Of a stretch of DNA of 64,000 bases, positions 7,370 to 15,187 are shown piece by piece. The position numbers and the translations under genes are program-made. Origin of the DNA: Desulfurellaceae bacterium bin18 (GTDB lineage Bacteria; Desulfobacterota; Binatia; Bin18); the NCBI GenBank assembly GCA_002238415.1, contig MPMI01000028.1, forward strand, positions 1 through 64,000, in the 5' to 3' direction. The notes under the pieces were generated by a model. That model worked only from the letters and a program-made list of their open reading frames with translations. It did not search any database and was not told where the DNA came from. The stretch's first letter is position 1. Each line of letters begins with the position of its first letter.

Positions 7370-8245
7370 CTACAGATACCCCTTTTTCTCATAAAACCCG
7401 CGGACCGCTGACTCAAACCCCTGCGGATTATCTCCCATGACAGAATGACCAGCCTTGGGTACGAGGGCAAATTCCGAACCAGGAATCAGTTCTTGCAGGT
7501 CCCGTGCGCCATCCAGGGAGAAGACATCGCTCTCGCCGCCCTTGACTACCAAGGTCGGACATTGGATTTTCTTGACCGCCGCAGACAGTTCCTCCTGCAT
7601 CTGTTTGACATCAACCTTACGGTGGCCGTCGCTGAAATACGTATCGTATTTCCAGGTCCACTTGCCCTCCGGAGTCTCTTTGAGATTATACACCACCGTA
7701 TATTTGCGGATGACTTCGAGCGGACGCCGTGGATTAAACCGATGGATCACCTCTGCCGCCTGATCCAGGGAGTCAAACTCACGGTAGTTCTTCATAAAAT
7801 CACGGATATGCTTGACGCCTTTGGGCTCTACCCGCGGGCCAACATCCACGACGACCAGGGCTTCGACTTTGTCGGGATGTTTCGCGGTGAAGGCGAGCGA
7901 GTTTGCTCCCCCCATCGACATGCCGGTCAAGAAAAAATGCTCCAGGCCGAGGGCATCGGTGAAGGCATTCGCGTCCTTGACCATGCTGGCGCGTGAATAG
8001 TCCTTATCGGCAGCCCAGTCCGTATCCCCATGGCCACGCTGATCGAAAGCCATGACGTGAAAATGGTCCGCCATGGCCGCGGCAAACAAATCCCAGGTAT
8101 GACAGGTCTGCCCTACTCCATGCAGCAGGACTAATGGCGGCTTTTCCGGACTGCCCCAGTCGAGATAATGGAACCGCAGTCCGTTCGCCTGAACGTATTG
8201 ATCCGTAAACTGTTTCGCGTCCGAGTTTGATTCGTGGGCCGTCAT
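7370..8245 (-). CDS. alpha/beta hydrolase
   Basis: This 291-residue alpha/beta-hydrolase-fold protein has an oxyanion-hole motif LLHGVGQ, a nucleophile elbow G-M-S-M-G-G (Ser nucleophile), an acid residue in VVKGGESDVFS, and a catalytic His in PKAGHSVMGDNP. I chose ATG at 8245 because AAAGGAGG lies at 8260-8253. The frame stays open about 11 codons further upstream but with no better signal. Relatives include epoxide hydrolases, haloperoxidases and carboxylesterases; the Ser nucleophile argues against an epoxide hydrolase. It precedes the SDR and phosphatase genes on the same strand with a 41-base gap and may be co-transcribed. Confidence 0.88.
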   Translation of the reverse strand: MTAHESNSDAKQFTDQYVQANGLRFHYLDWGSPEKPPLVLLHGVGQTCHTWDLFAAAMADHFHVMAFDQRGHGDTDWAADKDYSRASMVKDANAFTDALGLEHFFLTGMSMGGANSLAFTAKHPDKVEALVVVDVGPRVEPKGVKHIRDFMKNYREFDSLDQAAEVIHRFNPRRPLEVIRKYTVVYNLKETPEGKWTWKYDTYFSDGHRKVDVKQMQEELSAAVKKIQCPTLVVKGGESDVFSLDGARDLQELIPGSEFALVPKAGHSVMGDNPQGFESAVRGFYEKKGYL

Positions 8246-8322
8246 GCATCGTCCTCCTTTTGCGCACTTCCCCTGCACTGTTGAGGGGCTACAATAAAGG
8301 AAAATCTGTGTCCGGGAAAGTA

Positions 8323-8970
8323 TTAGAGCAATGACCGCACAACCTCGGGCGTCACTTCTCCGAGGTTGGACAGGACGAGGGCCGCCTGACTAAAGTCGTT
8401 GTTTTGGGTGTATGCGTTCGGGACGGCGATGCAGGCAATGCCAGCTCTGGAAGCCGCCGTGACGCCGCGATACGTGTCTTCCACGACCACGCACCGCTCT
8501 CGGGCCAAGCCGAGCTTTTTTGCCGCGGCTAAGAAGGCATCCGGCTCGGGTTTCGCCCGTTCATAATCCTGGCGCGCGGCCGTGTGATCGAAAAATTGGT
8601 CGAGACCAAACCACCTCAGGACGAAGTCTAAGTGTTCACGCCGGCTATTGGTTGCAACGGTCAGTCCAAAGTGTTGAGACAACTGGGTGAGGGTCTCCTC
8701 CACATGGGGCATGAGCGTGGCTTCCGTTTTCAACAACTGAAGAAAAATGGGCGAGCGAAGCTGGCGTAAGGTGTCCGGCGCGACCGGCAATTTGTGCTTT
8801 TCTACGATGTATTCGGGTCCGATTCCCTGGGCGATCCAGTACTCTTCATATTCGCGTTGGGTCACGCTGACGCCATACGGCTTGAGCACTTCGCTATACG
8901 CGCGGTAGTACAGCCCCTCAGAGTCAATCAGTACCCCATCCAAATCGAAGATGACGCCAGCGTCTGCCAT
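8323..8970 (-). CDS. HAD-family phosphatase, beta-phosphoglucomutase-like
   Basis: This 215-residue protein has the HAD motifs in order: FDLDGVLIDSEG (D-x-D nucleophile), VATNSRREH (motif II Thr), the Lys of ERAKPEPDAF, and VVVEDTYRGV (motif IV acid). The cap inserted after motif I is the small helical type of the phosphoglucomutase/phosphoglycolate phosphatase subgroup. ATG at 8970 places motif I near the N-terminus and has GAGGG a few bases upstream. A longer in-frame extension lacks family sequence and would overlap the divergent small gene. The substrate is probably a phosphosugar or phosphoglycolate but is not determined. Confidence 0.87.
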   Translation of the reverse strand: MADAGVIFDLDGVLIDSEGLYYRAYSEVLKPYGVSVTQREYEEYWIAQGIGPEYIVEKHKLPVAPDTLRQLRSPIFLQLLKTEATLMPHVEETLTQLSQHFGLTVATNSRREHLDFVLRWFGLDQFFDHTAARQDYERAKPEPDAFLAAAKKLGLARERCVVVEDTYRGVTAASRAGIACIAVPNAYTQNNDFSQAALVLSNLGEVTPEVVRSLL

Positions 8971-9033
8971 CCTTCCCTCACTTTCTCCAACACGCAATTC
9001 ATTCGTTGCCTGTTTTGTAGTACACTCTCCGGC

Positions 9034-9294
9034 ATGAAGGATCAGAATCCAGACCCGATCCAGCCTCGGAAAGCGGCCCAAGACAATCCGTCCGCGGCCT
9101 GGGTCGAGATATTTCGTGAACTTGGCTTTCCAGCCTACCCTGTTCGGGTAGACGGAGACATGGTCTGCATTATGGCCCCGGCAGCGGATTGTCCGCGTTT
9201 ACTCGAAGAGACCATCCGTGAACCGTTGATTCAACATGGCAAAGCCCTGGGCTATCGGTTTATTACACTCGACATCGGACACTTTGTGGAGTAA
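9034..9294 (+). CDS. small protein resembling the C-terminal segment of LarE-type sulfur transferases
   Basis: This 86-residue frame starts at ATG 9034 and is divergent from the HAD gene. The region ELGFPAYPVRVDGDMVCI, then LGYRFITLDIGHF, is very like the last segment of LarE/ExsB-type PP-loop sulfur transferases, which end with a His/Asp-rich strand and an L-G-(F/Y)-R-(Y/F)-x-T-L-D motif. The PP-loop ATP-binding domain and catalytic Cys of LarE are absent, and no larA, larB or larC is nearby. It may be a stand-alone domain with its own function or a remnant of a larger gene. It is convergent with the GFA-family gene. The similarity is from memory and unverified. Confidence 0.55.
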   Translation: MKDQNPDPIQPRKAAQDNPSAAWVEIFRELGFPAYPVRVDGDMVCIMAPAADCPRLLEETIREPLIQHGKALGYRFITLDIGHFVE

Positions 9295-9306
9295 CGGACA
9301 GCGCGT

Positions 9307-9681
9307 TCACTGCGTATCAAGGTCGGCCCGAGCCTGCTCCCAGTCCTGACCGTCGAAGCGCTCGATTTCCAACTCTTCCAGATTCACGCCATCCACACAG
9401 CGCAGATTCACATCGATCATATCGGGGTGTGAACGCGGAATATAGTACGAGGAGATGCCACACGTAGAACAAAAGTAATGCTTGGCCGTCCTGGTACGAA
9501 ATTCGTACAGGCTGAGGGCGTCCGGATCGGACAGTAAGTGAAAGCGCTCAGGTTCGACGATCCAGTGCAGAAAACCCTTCTTCCGGCAGATTGAGCAATT
9601 ACAGTCCAGTACCCGCTCGATCTGACCGGAGACCTCAAACCGGACGCGCCCGCAATGACAACCTCCTGTGTAGCTTGGCAT
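9307..9681 (-). CDS. GFA/CENP-V family zinc protein
   Basis: This 124-residue protein has the zinc-binding pattern of the GFA (glutathione-dependent formaldehyde-activating enzyme/CENP-V) fold: C8-H-C10, C27-N-C29-S-I-C32 and C70-S-T-C73. The family length and layout match. Only one founding member was linked to S-hydroxymethylglutathione formation, so the enzymatic name should not be transferred. ATG at 9681 is the natural start (MPSYTGGCHCG). It stands alone, convergent with the LarE-like small gene. Confidence 0.85.
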   Translation of the reverse strand: MPSYTGGCHCGRVRFEVSGQIERVLDCNCSICRKKGFLHWIVEPERFHLLSDPDALSLYEFRTRTAKHYFCSTCGISSYYIPRSHPDMIDVNLRCVDGVNLEELEIERFDGQDWEQARADLDTQ

Positions 9682-9790
9682 ATTCGCCTCTCATCAGCCT
9701 CGGCATTCTCGGCGGAGGTCTCATGACCTCTCCCCTGCATAGCAAGAAACAACCGGCCAGAGAAGTCGTCAGGCCCTTGACCCTTTGAGC

Positions 9791-9853
9791 CCCCAAGCGA
9801 TATGAGGGAGCAGATCGGGGTGTGGCGCAGTCTGGTAGCGTACTCGCTTGGGG
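9791..9853 (+). repeat. upstream antisense copy of the tRNA-Pro anticodon arm segment
   Basis: CCCCAAGCGA at 9791-9800 is the exact reverse complement of TCGCTTGGGG at 9844-9853 in the anticodon arm. The first copy lies only 16 bases before the mature tRNA 5' end, in the presumed leader. It could pair with the anticodon arm in the precursor, or be chance. Confidence 0.4.
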
Positions 9854-9892
9854 TGCGAGTGGTCGGCCGTTCAAATCGGCTCACCCCGACCA
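9816..9892 (+). tRNA. tRNA-Pro (anticodon GGG)
   Basis: A 77-base cloverleaf. The acceptor arm CGGGGTG (9816-9822) pairs with CACCCCG (9882-9888), followed by discriminator A and an encoded CCA. The anticodon stem CTCGC/GCGAG encloses loop TTGGGGT with GGG at positions 34-36. The T arm has GTTCAAAT. GGG reads proline codons CCC and CCU. Confidence 0.96.
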
Positions 9893-9911
9893 CATTGGCT
9901 CCGTGAGGAGA

Positions 9912-9943
9912 GGCGATCACACCGGTGGTCGCCTTTTCTTTTT
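9912..9943 (+). terminator. Rho-independent terminator after tRNA-Pro
   Basis: GGCGATCA at 9912-9919 pairs with TGGTCGCC at 9926-9933 (one G-U pair), followed by TTTTCTTTTTCT. It ends the tRNA transcript 20 bases after CCA. The surE start is 26 bases beyond. Confidence 0.88.
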
Positions 9944-9968
9944 CTCAGCTTTCTGGTGGAATATCGCT

Positions 9969-10721
9969 ATGATGATTCTGGTGTCGAACGACGACGGTAT
10001 CCAGTCAGAAGGCCTCCGTTGCCTCGAAGAAACCCTCGCCGGTGTTGGTGAGGTCTATACCGTTGCTCCCGACAAAGAGCAAAGCGCGGTCAGTCATTCG
10101 CTGACCTTACACCGGCCCCTGCGGATCGAAGAGGTTGCCCCACACCGCTTTGCCGTCAACGGCACTCCGACCGATTGTATCAATATTGCCGTCAAGGGGT
10201 TTTTACCCGTCCGGCCCGATCTAATCGTTTCAGGCATCAACAAAGGGCCGAATATGGGAGACGATATTACGTATTCGGGTACAGTCGCGGCTGCACTGGA
10301 AGGAGCCCTTTTAGGCATTCCGGCCATTGCCGTTTCGCTGGTCACGTTCACCCCTCCCTACCATTTCCAAGCGGCTGCCGCATTCTCGGCCATGCTGGCG
10401 GCGGAAATCCGGACCCCTCGGTTTCCGGCGGATAGCCTATTGAACGTCAACGTGCCGAACCTGCCGCCTGACCGGATCAGAGGCTATCGTTTTACCCGCC
10501 AGGGCAAACGGCACTATGGCGAGAATATCGACGTCCGCACGGACCCGAGAGGCAGAAAATACTACTGGATCGGTGGTGATGACCTTGGCTTCGATCCCAT
10601 AGAAGGCTCGGACTGCGTCGCCGTCCACGACGGTTATATTTCAGTCACCCCCTTACGCGCGGACCTCACCCACCACAGCGCCCTCGAAGCCCTTCAGGAC
10701 ATCCGGCTACCGTGGCGCTAG
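9969..10721 (+). CDS. surE: 5'/3'-nucleotidase SurE
   Basis: A 250-residue SurE protein: the N-terminal metal-binding motif ILVSNDDGIQSEG, the S-x-S-L-T-L-H phosphate loop (VSHSLTLHRPLRI), the Asn-rich NGTPTDCINIA, and SGINKGPNMGDDITYSGTVAAALEG. SurE dephosphorylates nucleoside monophosphates and short polyphosphates. Two adjacent ATGs (9969 and 9972) are possible starts; GGTGGA lies 11 bases before the first. The frame is open back through the tRNA gene but cannot be coding there. It opens a + strand run of housekeeping genes with short gaps down to pyrD. Confidence 0.95.
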   Translation: MMILVSNDDGIQSEGLRCLEETLAGVGEVYTVAPDKEQSAVSHSLTLHRPLRIEEVAPHRFAVNGTPTDCINIAVKGFLPVRPDLIVSGINKGPNMGDDITYSGTVAAALEGALLGIPAIAVSLVTFTPPYHFQAAAAFSAMLAAEIRTPRFPADSLLNVNVPNLPPDRIRGYRFTRQGKRHYGENIDVRTDPRGRKYYWIGGDDLGFDPIEGSDCVAVHDGYISVTPLRADLTHHSALEALQDIRLPWR

Positions 10722-10743
10722 GAAGCGGATCAGCCGATACTCC

Positions 10744-11904
10744 ATGCAGCAGATCTATCTTGACCATAATGCAACGACGCCCATACGGCCGGAAGTCGTA
10801 GAGGCCATGCTGCCCTGTTTCACGGGGACGTTCGGCAATCCGTCAAGCGTGCACTGGGCTGGCCGTCAGGCCAAACAGGCGCTGGAAACGGCCCGCGATC
10901 GGGTGGCGACACTGATTGGAGCCAAGTCCTCGGAAATACTGTTTACCAGCGGCGGAACAGAGAGTAATAATCTTGCCGTGCACGGGGTACTCAAGCCGCG
11001 GGGAGCAAATCCCGCCCGTATCGTGACCACTCCCATCGAACACTCGTCTGTCCTGGAAACCGTCAAAGCCCTTGGCGCCGATGGCGCGCCGGTTGACATC
11101 GCAACGCTCACGGTGGATAGCCAGGGGCGGATCAGTCCGGGAGAACTTGAAGCAGCCTTGACCCCGGATACCGTCCTCGTGAGCATCGGGCTTGCCAACC
11201 ACGAGATTGGCACCCTCCAGCCTATCCGGGAGTTGAGCCCCACGATTCGTGAACGCGCTATCCCGTTCCATGTGGATGCGGTCCAGGCCGTGGGGAAAAT
11301 CCCGGTTGATGTGAACCAGCTCGGAGTTGATATCTTATCACTGTCCGCGCACAAAATTTACGGTCCCAAAGGGATCGGGGCGCTGTATGTGCGACAGGGG
11401 ACTGCGTTATCTCCCGTTTTTCGTGGCGGCCCCCAGGAGCGTGAAAAACGGCCCGGCACGGAGAATGTGGCTGCCGCCGTCGGCTTTGGATGCGCGGCTC
11501 AACTCTGCGCCCAAGATATTGAAACCACGCACCCGCGTCTGATACATCTCATAGCTCGCCTGTGGGACGGCATACAGCGGCATATCCCGGATGTCGCCCG
11601 CTACACGCCAACGCAGGCCTGCTTGCCGAACACCCTGAATGTCGGCTTTGCGGGAGCCTCAGGCGAAGGCTTGATGATGGGTCTCGATCTCGCCGGTATT
11701 GCCGTTTCCACCGGCTCCGCGTGTGCCGCAGGGTCGGTTGAACCGTCCCATGTGCTCCTGGCCGTGGGCTGCGACGAAGCCGGAGCCAAGAGTGCGATTC
11801 GGTTCAGCGCGGGCAGAGACACGACGGAAGAAGACATTGAGGCGGTGACACACGTACTGCCCGGTATTGTGGAACGAGTCCGAAAGGCGGGCCGGAGCGG
11901 CTGA
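10744..11904 (+). CDS. cysteine desulfurase, NifS/IscS type
   Basis: A 386-residue class V aminotransferase-fold, PLP-dependent cysteine desulfurase. It has the N-terminal YLDHNATTP, FTSGGTESNNLA, the PLP Lys in SLSAHKIYGPKG, RGGPQEREKRPGTENV, and the persulfide-forming Cys in STGSACAAGS. It mobilises sulfur from cysteine as an enzyme-bound persulfide. The gene sits 23 bases upstream of mnmA, so its most likely local job is sulfur donation to tRNA 2-thiouridine. No iscU, iscA or iscR flanks it, which argues against an isc operon. Confidence 0.95.
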   Translation: MQQIYLDHNATTPIRPEVVEAMLPCFTGTFGNPSSVHWAGRQAKQALETARDRVATLIGAKSSEILFTSGGTESNNLAVHGVLKPRGANPARIVTTPIEHSSVLETVKALGADGAPVDIATLTVDSQGRISPGELEAALTPDTVLVSIGLANHEIGTLQPIRELSPTIRERAIPFHVDAVQAVGKIPVDVNQLGVDILSLSAHKIYGPKGIGALYVRQGTALSPVFRGGPQEREKRPGTENVAAAVGFGCAAQLCAQDIETTHPRLIHLIARLWDGIQRHIPDVARYTPTQACLPNTLNVGFAGASGEGLMMGLDLAGIAVSTGSACAAGSVEPSHVLLAVGCDEAGAKSAIRFSAGRDTTEEDIEAVTHVLPGIVERVRKAGRSG

Positions 11905-11927
11905 GAGAAACAGCCGCGCACTTCTCT

Positions 11928-13040
11928 ATGACAAACCCTCTCCACGACACTCAAGAGAATCATGGCACCCGCGTCCTTGCCGCGCTGAGTGGTGGGGTGG
12001 ATAGCGCGGTCGCAACGGCTCTGCTGGTCGAAGCCGGCTATGAGGTCATTGCAATTTCCATGTTGCTCGCCGGCTCGGCCGAAGGTCATGCCGGCAGTTG
12101 CTGCTCTATTGATGATTTTCAGGATGCGCGCCGCGTGGCCGAACAGCTCGGCATTCCGTATTACGTCCTCAACCTGAAAGAAGCCTTCCAAACACGCGTC
12201 ATTGATGTTTTCACACAGGAATACCAGCGCGGTCGCACACCGAATCCCTGCCTGCTGTGCAATCGCGATCTCAAGTTTGACCTGTTATGGCAACGCGCCC
12301 GCGAACTCGACGCCGCGTATGTGGCCACCGGCCATTATGCCCGGATTGATTGGAATGCAGCGACCCGGACCGCCCACCTCCTACGCGGGACAGATCCGTA
12401 CAAGGATCAGTCCTACTTCCTGTTTACGCTCAATCAAGCCCAGCTCAAACGCACTCTCTTTCCGGTTGGTCATTTGACCAAAGAACAGGTCCGAGCCAAG
12501 GCCCGCGCGCTGGACCTGCGCGTGGCCGAGAAGCCGGAAAGTCAAGATATCTGTTTTGTCCCGGATGGAAATTACGCCCGCTTTCTCGACCAGCGTATAG
12601 ACTCCGATCGCGTGATATCAGGGGAAATTGTCGATCAGACGGGGCAGGTTTTGGGTTCGCATGCCGGCATCCATCGCTTTACGATCGGCCAGCGGCGCGG
12701 CCTGGGGCTCGGCGGATTGACCCAGCCCCATTATGTCACCCATATTGACTCGGCCTCTGGCCGCGTAACCGTTGGCACGCAGGAGCACCTCAAGCGGCAC
12801 GGCCTGCGGGCCAAGGACGTCAATTGGGTCTCAGGTAATCAACCGGATGAAATCCAGGTTGCGGCCAAAATTCGCTATCGTCAGGACCCCATTGCCGCAA
12901 CGGTCAGCGCCACCAGCGCCACCAGCGCAGAGGTGTGGTTTCGGGAGGCTTCTCCAGCCATCACACCGGGACAGGCCGTCGTGTTTTATGACGGTGATCT
13001 CGTGCTGGGTGGCGGCTGGATTGAAGGCCCCCTGCCGTAA
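11928..13040 (+). CDS. mnmA: tRNA-specific 2-thiouridylase MnmA
   Basis: A 370-residue protein. The PP-loop S-G-G-V-D-S at residues 21-26 activates U34 with ATP. The first catalytic Cys is in TPNPCLLCNRDLKF and the second in SQDICFVPDGNY, as in the family. Adjacent motifs include TGHYARI and KDQSYFLF. It forms 2-thiouridine at position 34 of Lys, Glu and Gln tRNAs. The neighbouring cysteine desulfurase is the probable sulfur source. The C-terminal domain contains a small repeated Ala-Thr-Ser stretch (VSATSATSAEV) from a short DNA tandem repeat near 12905. Confidence 0.96.
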   Translation: MTNPLHDTQENHGTRVLAALSGGVDSAVATALLVEAGYEVIAISMLLAGSAEGHAGSCCSIDDFQDARRVAEQLGIPYYVLNLKEAFQTRVIDVFTQEYQRGRTPNPCLLCNRDLKFDLLWQRARELDAAYVATGHYARIDWNAATRTAHLLRGTDPYKDQSYFLFTLNQAQLKRTLFPVGHLTKEQVRAKARALDLRVAEKPESQDICFVPDGNYARFLDQRIDSDRVISGEIVDQTGQVLGSHAGIHRFTIGQRRGLGLGGLTQPHYVTHIDSASGRVTVGTQEHLKRHGLRAKDVNWVSGNQPDEIQVAAKIRYRQDPIAATVSATSATSAEVWFREASPAITPGQAVVFYDGDLVLGGGWIEGPLP

Positions 13041-13054
13041 AGGACCCTGTATTC

Positions 13055-14440
13055 ATGTCGCTTGTCACCGCACCTGACGTGCCCTCCTCGCCGCAGACCT
13101 CGCGTCGCGTTGCCATCACTACCCTGGGCTGCAAGGTGAATCAGTACGACGCGGCCACGCTGCAAGAGAGACTCTCTGCCGCGGGCCACCAGTGTGTTCC
13201 TTTCAGCGATGCGGCTGAGGTCTACATCGTCAATAGTTGCACAGTCACCAATCAGGCTGACGCCGAGAGCCGCCAGTTGGTGCGCCGGGCAAAGCGGCGC
13301 AACCCGGAGGCCCAAGTCATCATGACCGGCTGTTATGCCCAAGTGAGTCCTGAGGCCGTGGCGCGCCTGCCCGAAGTGGATTACGTTGTTGGGCTCAATC
13401 GGCTCGATGATCTGGTCCGCCTGGTCGCTCAGGGGGACTCCTCCGCTCAGCCACCAGACCAGAAAGTCTTTATCAGCAAGCTGCGAACCGCCAAGCATGA
13501 AGCTACGCCAGGTATCAATACCTTTGGGGCACTGACCTTTCAGGGCCAGACTCGGGCATTTCTCAAAATTCAGGAAGGCTGCGACCTGTTCTGCACGTTT
13601 TGCATTGTGCCTATGTCACGTGGGAAAAGCCGCAGTATTGCCCCGCGCGTCATCCTGGACCAGTTCGACCGCTTGGCCGACCAAGGCTTTCAGGAAGTGG
13701 TCCTGACCGGTATTCATCTGGGCGGCTATGGCACAGACCTCAGTCCCCAGGTCAACCTGACCTGGCTGCTCGAAGCGCTCGAGGAACGGCGGCCGGTTCC
13801 GCGCGTGCGACTGAGTTCGCTCGACCCGCATGAAATCAGTCCGGCCTTGATACAGCTCCTCGCCCACTCCGAGATTCTGTGCCCCCATTTGCATATTCCG
13901 CTCCAATGGGGACAAGATTCCGTCCTGGCTCGGATGCGGAGGCGTTACGACACCGCCCTCGCCAGAGACATTCTGACCGAACTGCGCGAGCGTCTGCCCC
14001 ACGCGGCCCTGGGGACAGACCTCATTGTCGGTTTTCCCGGTGAGGGCGAGGCGGAATTTACCCAGGGCATGGACTTTTTGGAGGACAGCCCCTTCACGTA
14101 TTTTCACGTCTTTCCCTACTCGGTCCGGAGCGGGACAACCGCGGCAAAGTTCACAGACCGAGTCCCTCCAGCCATTATCCAGGAGAGAGCGCGGCAGGTG
14201 CGTGCACTCGGCGAACGCAAGAAAGCCGCCTTTATCCGTCAATTCGAGTCTGAGACTTTGCCGGTCCTCTTTGAGCACCAGCGGGACAAAGCCAGCGGTC
14301 GCCTCAAAGGCTATAGTCGCAACTATATCAGAGTCTATGCAGACGGCAGCGACGACGCCATAAACCGAGAAGTTCCAGTGAGCATTACGCGGGCCGATGA
14401 GGGGTTACTGTCCGGCACCATTCTTCAGGCTACCCCATGA
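13055..14440 (+). CDS. mtaB: tRNA t6A37 methylthiotransferase MtaB
   Basis: A 461-residue radical SAM methylthiotransferase. The N-terminal UPF0004 domain holds three cluster Cys (TLGCKVNQYD, VNSCTVTNQAD, MTGCYAQ). The radical SAM motif is CDLFCTFC, and there is a C-terminal TRAM-like domain. The TLGCKVNQ variant is typical of MtaB, which converts t6A37 to ms2t6A37, rather than MiaB or RimO. It lies 14 bases after mnmA, in a run of three genes that support tRNA thio-modification. Confidence 0.93.
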   Translation: MSLVTAPDVPSSPQTSRRVAITTLGCKVNQYDAATLQERLSAAGHQCVPFSDAAEVYIVNSCTVTNQADAESRQLVRRAKRRNPEAQVIMTGCYAQVSPEAVARLPEVDYVVGLNRLDDLVRLVAQGDSSAQPPDQKVFISKLRTAKHEATPGINTFGALTFQGQTRAFLKIQEGCDLFCTFCIVPMSRGKSRSIAPRVILDQFDRLADQGFQEVVLTGIHLGGYGTDLSPQVNLTWLLEALEERRPVPRVRLSSLDPHEISPALIQLLAHSEILCPHLHIPLQWGQDSVLARMRRRYDTALARDILTELRERLPHAALGTDLIVGFPGEGEAEFTQGMDFLEDSPFTYFHVFPYSVRSGTTAAKFTDRVPPAIIQERARQVRALGERKKAAFIRQFESETLPVLFEHQRDKASGRLKGYSRNYIRVYADGSDDAINREVPVSITRADEGLLSGTILQATP

Positions 14441-14465
14441 GGAGTGTGCCCGCTCCCTAAAGCTT

Positions 14466-15179
14466 ATGTCTGATCCGACCGACATGACTGCCCTTCAGTC
14501 CATCCTTGAGTATACCTTTGCCAACCCGGAACTCCTCCAACTCGCATTAACGCACCGGTCCGCCCAACTTGAAGAGGGCGAAGACCAGAACGAAAAACTG
14601 GAATTCTTAGGTGACGCGGTTTTAGGGCTGGTGATGAGCGATCTCCTTTTCCGCCAGTTTCCACAATACCGCGAAGGCGACCTATCAAAGATGCGCGCTT
14701 CGCTGGTCAATGCGGAAGTGCTCGCTATCAAAGCCCAGACTCTCTCTCTCGGAGACTGGCTGCGGATGGGACGGGGCGAGGAGCGTAGCGGCGGCCGAGA
14801 AAAACCGTCTCTCCTGGCCGCTGCGTACGAGGCCGTACTGGGTGCCATCTATCTTGACGGTGGCTTTCCGCCCGCAACCCGGCTGATCGCCAAGCATTTT
14901 GCCGCAGACCTGCAAGAGACAGAACGGATGGCCGCGTTTGATAGCAAAACCCGTTTGCAGGAGATCACCCAAAAAATCTTCAAACAAACACCGTCCTACG
15001 AGGTGGTCACGGTGAAGGGTCCTGACCATGAAAAGCGGTTTGTCAGCCAAGTGTCCATAGCCGGAGAAATATACGGCCGGGGCGAAGGACGCAGCAAAAA
15101 ACGCGCCCATCAGGCAGCAGCGTCCCAAACCCTCGAACTGCTGAAGCACAAGAACCTCACGTCTCTGAAAGACGTGTAA
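14466..15179 (+). CDS. rnc: ribonuclease III
   Basis: A 237-residue RNase III. The N-terminal catalytic domain has the signature NEKLEFLGDAVLGL with the metal-binding acidic residues, then ASLVNAEVLA and AAYEAVLGAIYLDGG. The C-terminal double-stranded-RNA-binding domain has TRLQEITQK and SKKRAHQAAA. I used ATG at 14466; an in-frame extension from 14397 overlaps the end of mtaB and lacks family sequence. RNase III processes rRNA precursors and some mRNAs. It is followed by pyrD after 8 bases. Confidence 0.95.
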   Translation: MSDPTDMTALQSILEYTFANPELLQLALTHRSAQLEEGEDQNEKLEFLGDAVLGLVMSDLLFRQFPQYREGDLSKMRASLVNAEVLAIKAQTLSLGDWLRMGRGEERSGGREKPSLLAAAYEAVLGAIYLDGGFPPATRLIAKHFAADLQETERMAAFDSKTRLQEITQKIFKQTPSYEVVTVKGPDHEKRFVSQVSIAGEIYGRGEGRSKKRAHQAAASQTLELLKHKNLTSLKDV

Positions 15180-15187
15180 ATCGAAGC

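Noticed and set aside
8794-9033. Upstream extension of the small LarE-like gene
   Set aside because: It runs antisense through the HAD phosphatase gene and has no recognisable sequence; ATG 9034 lies in the intergenic gap.
9715-9730. GAGGTC-TCAT-GACCTC small palindrome between the GFA gene and tRNA-Pro
   Set aside because: Only 6 bp, with no T-tract or link to a gene end; could be a hairpin by chance.
12902-12930. Short tandem repeat GCGCCACCA in mnmA
   Set aside because: Two units only, in frame, in a surface region of the C-terminal domain; ordinary coding drift.
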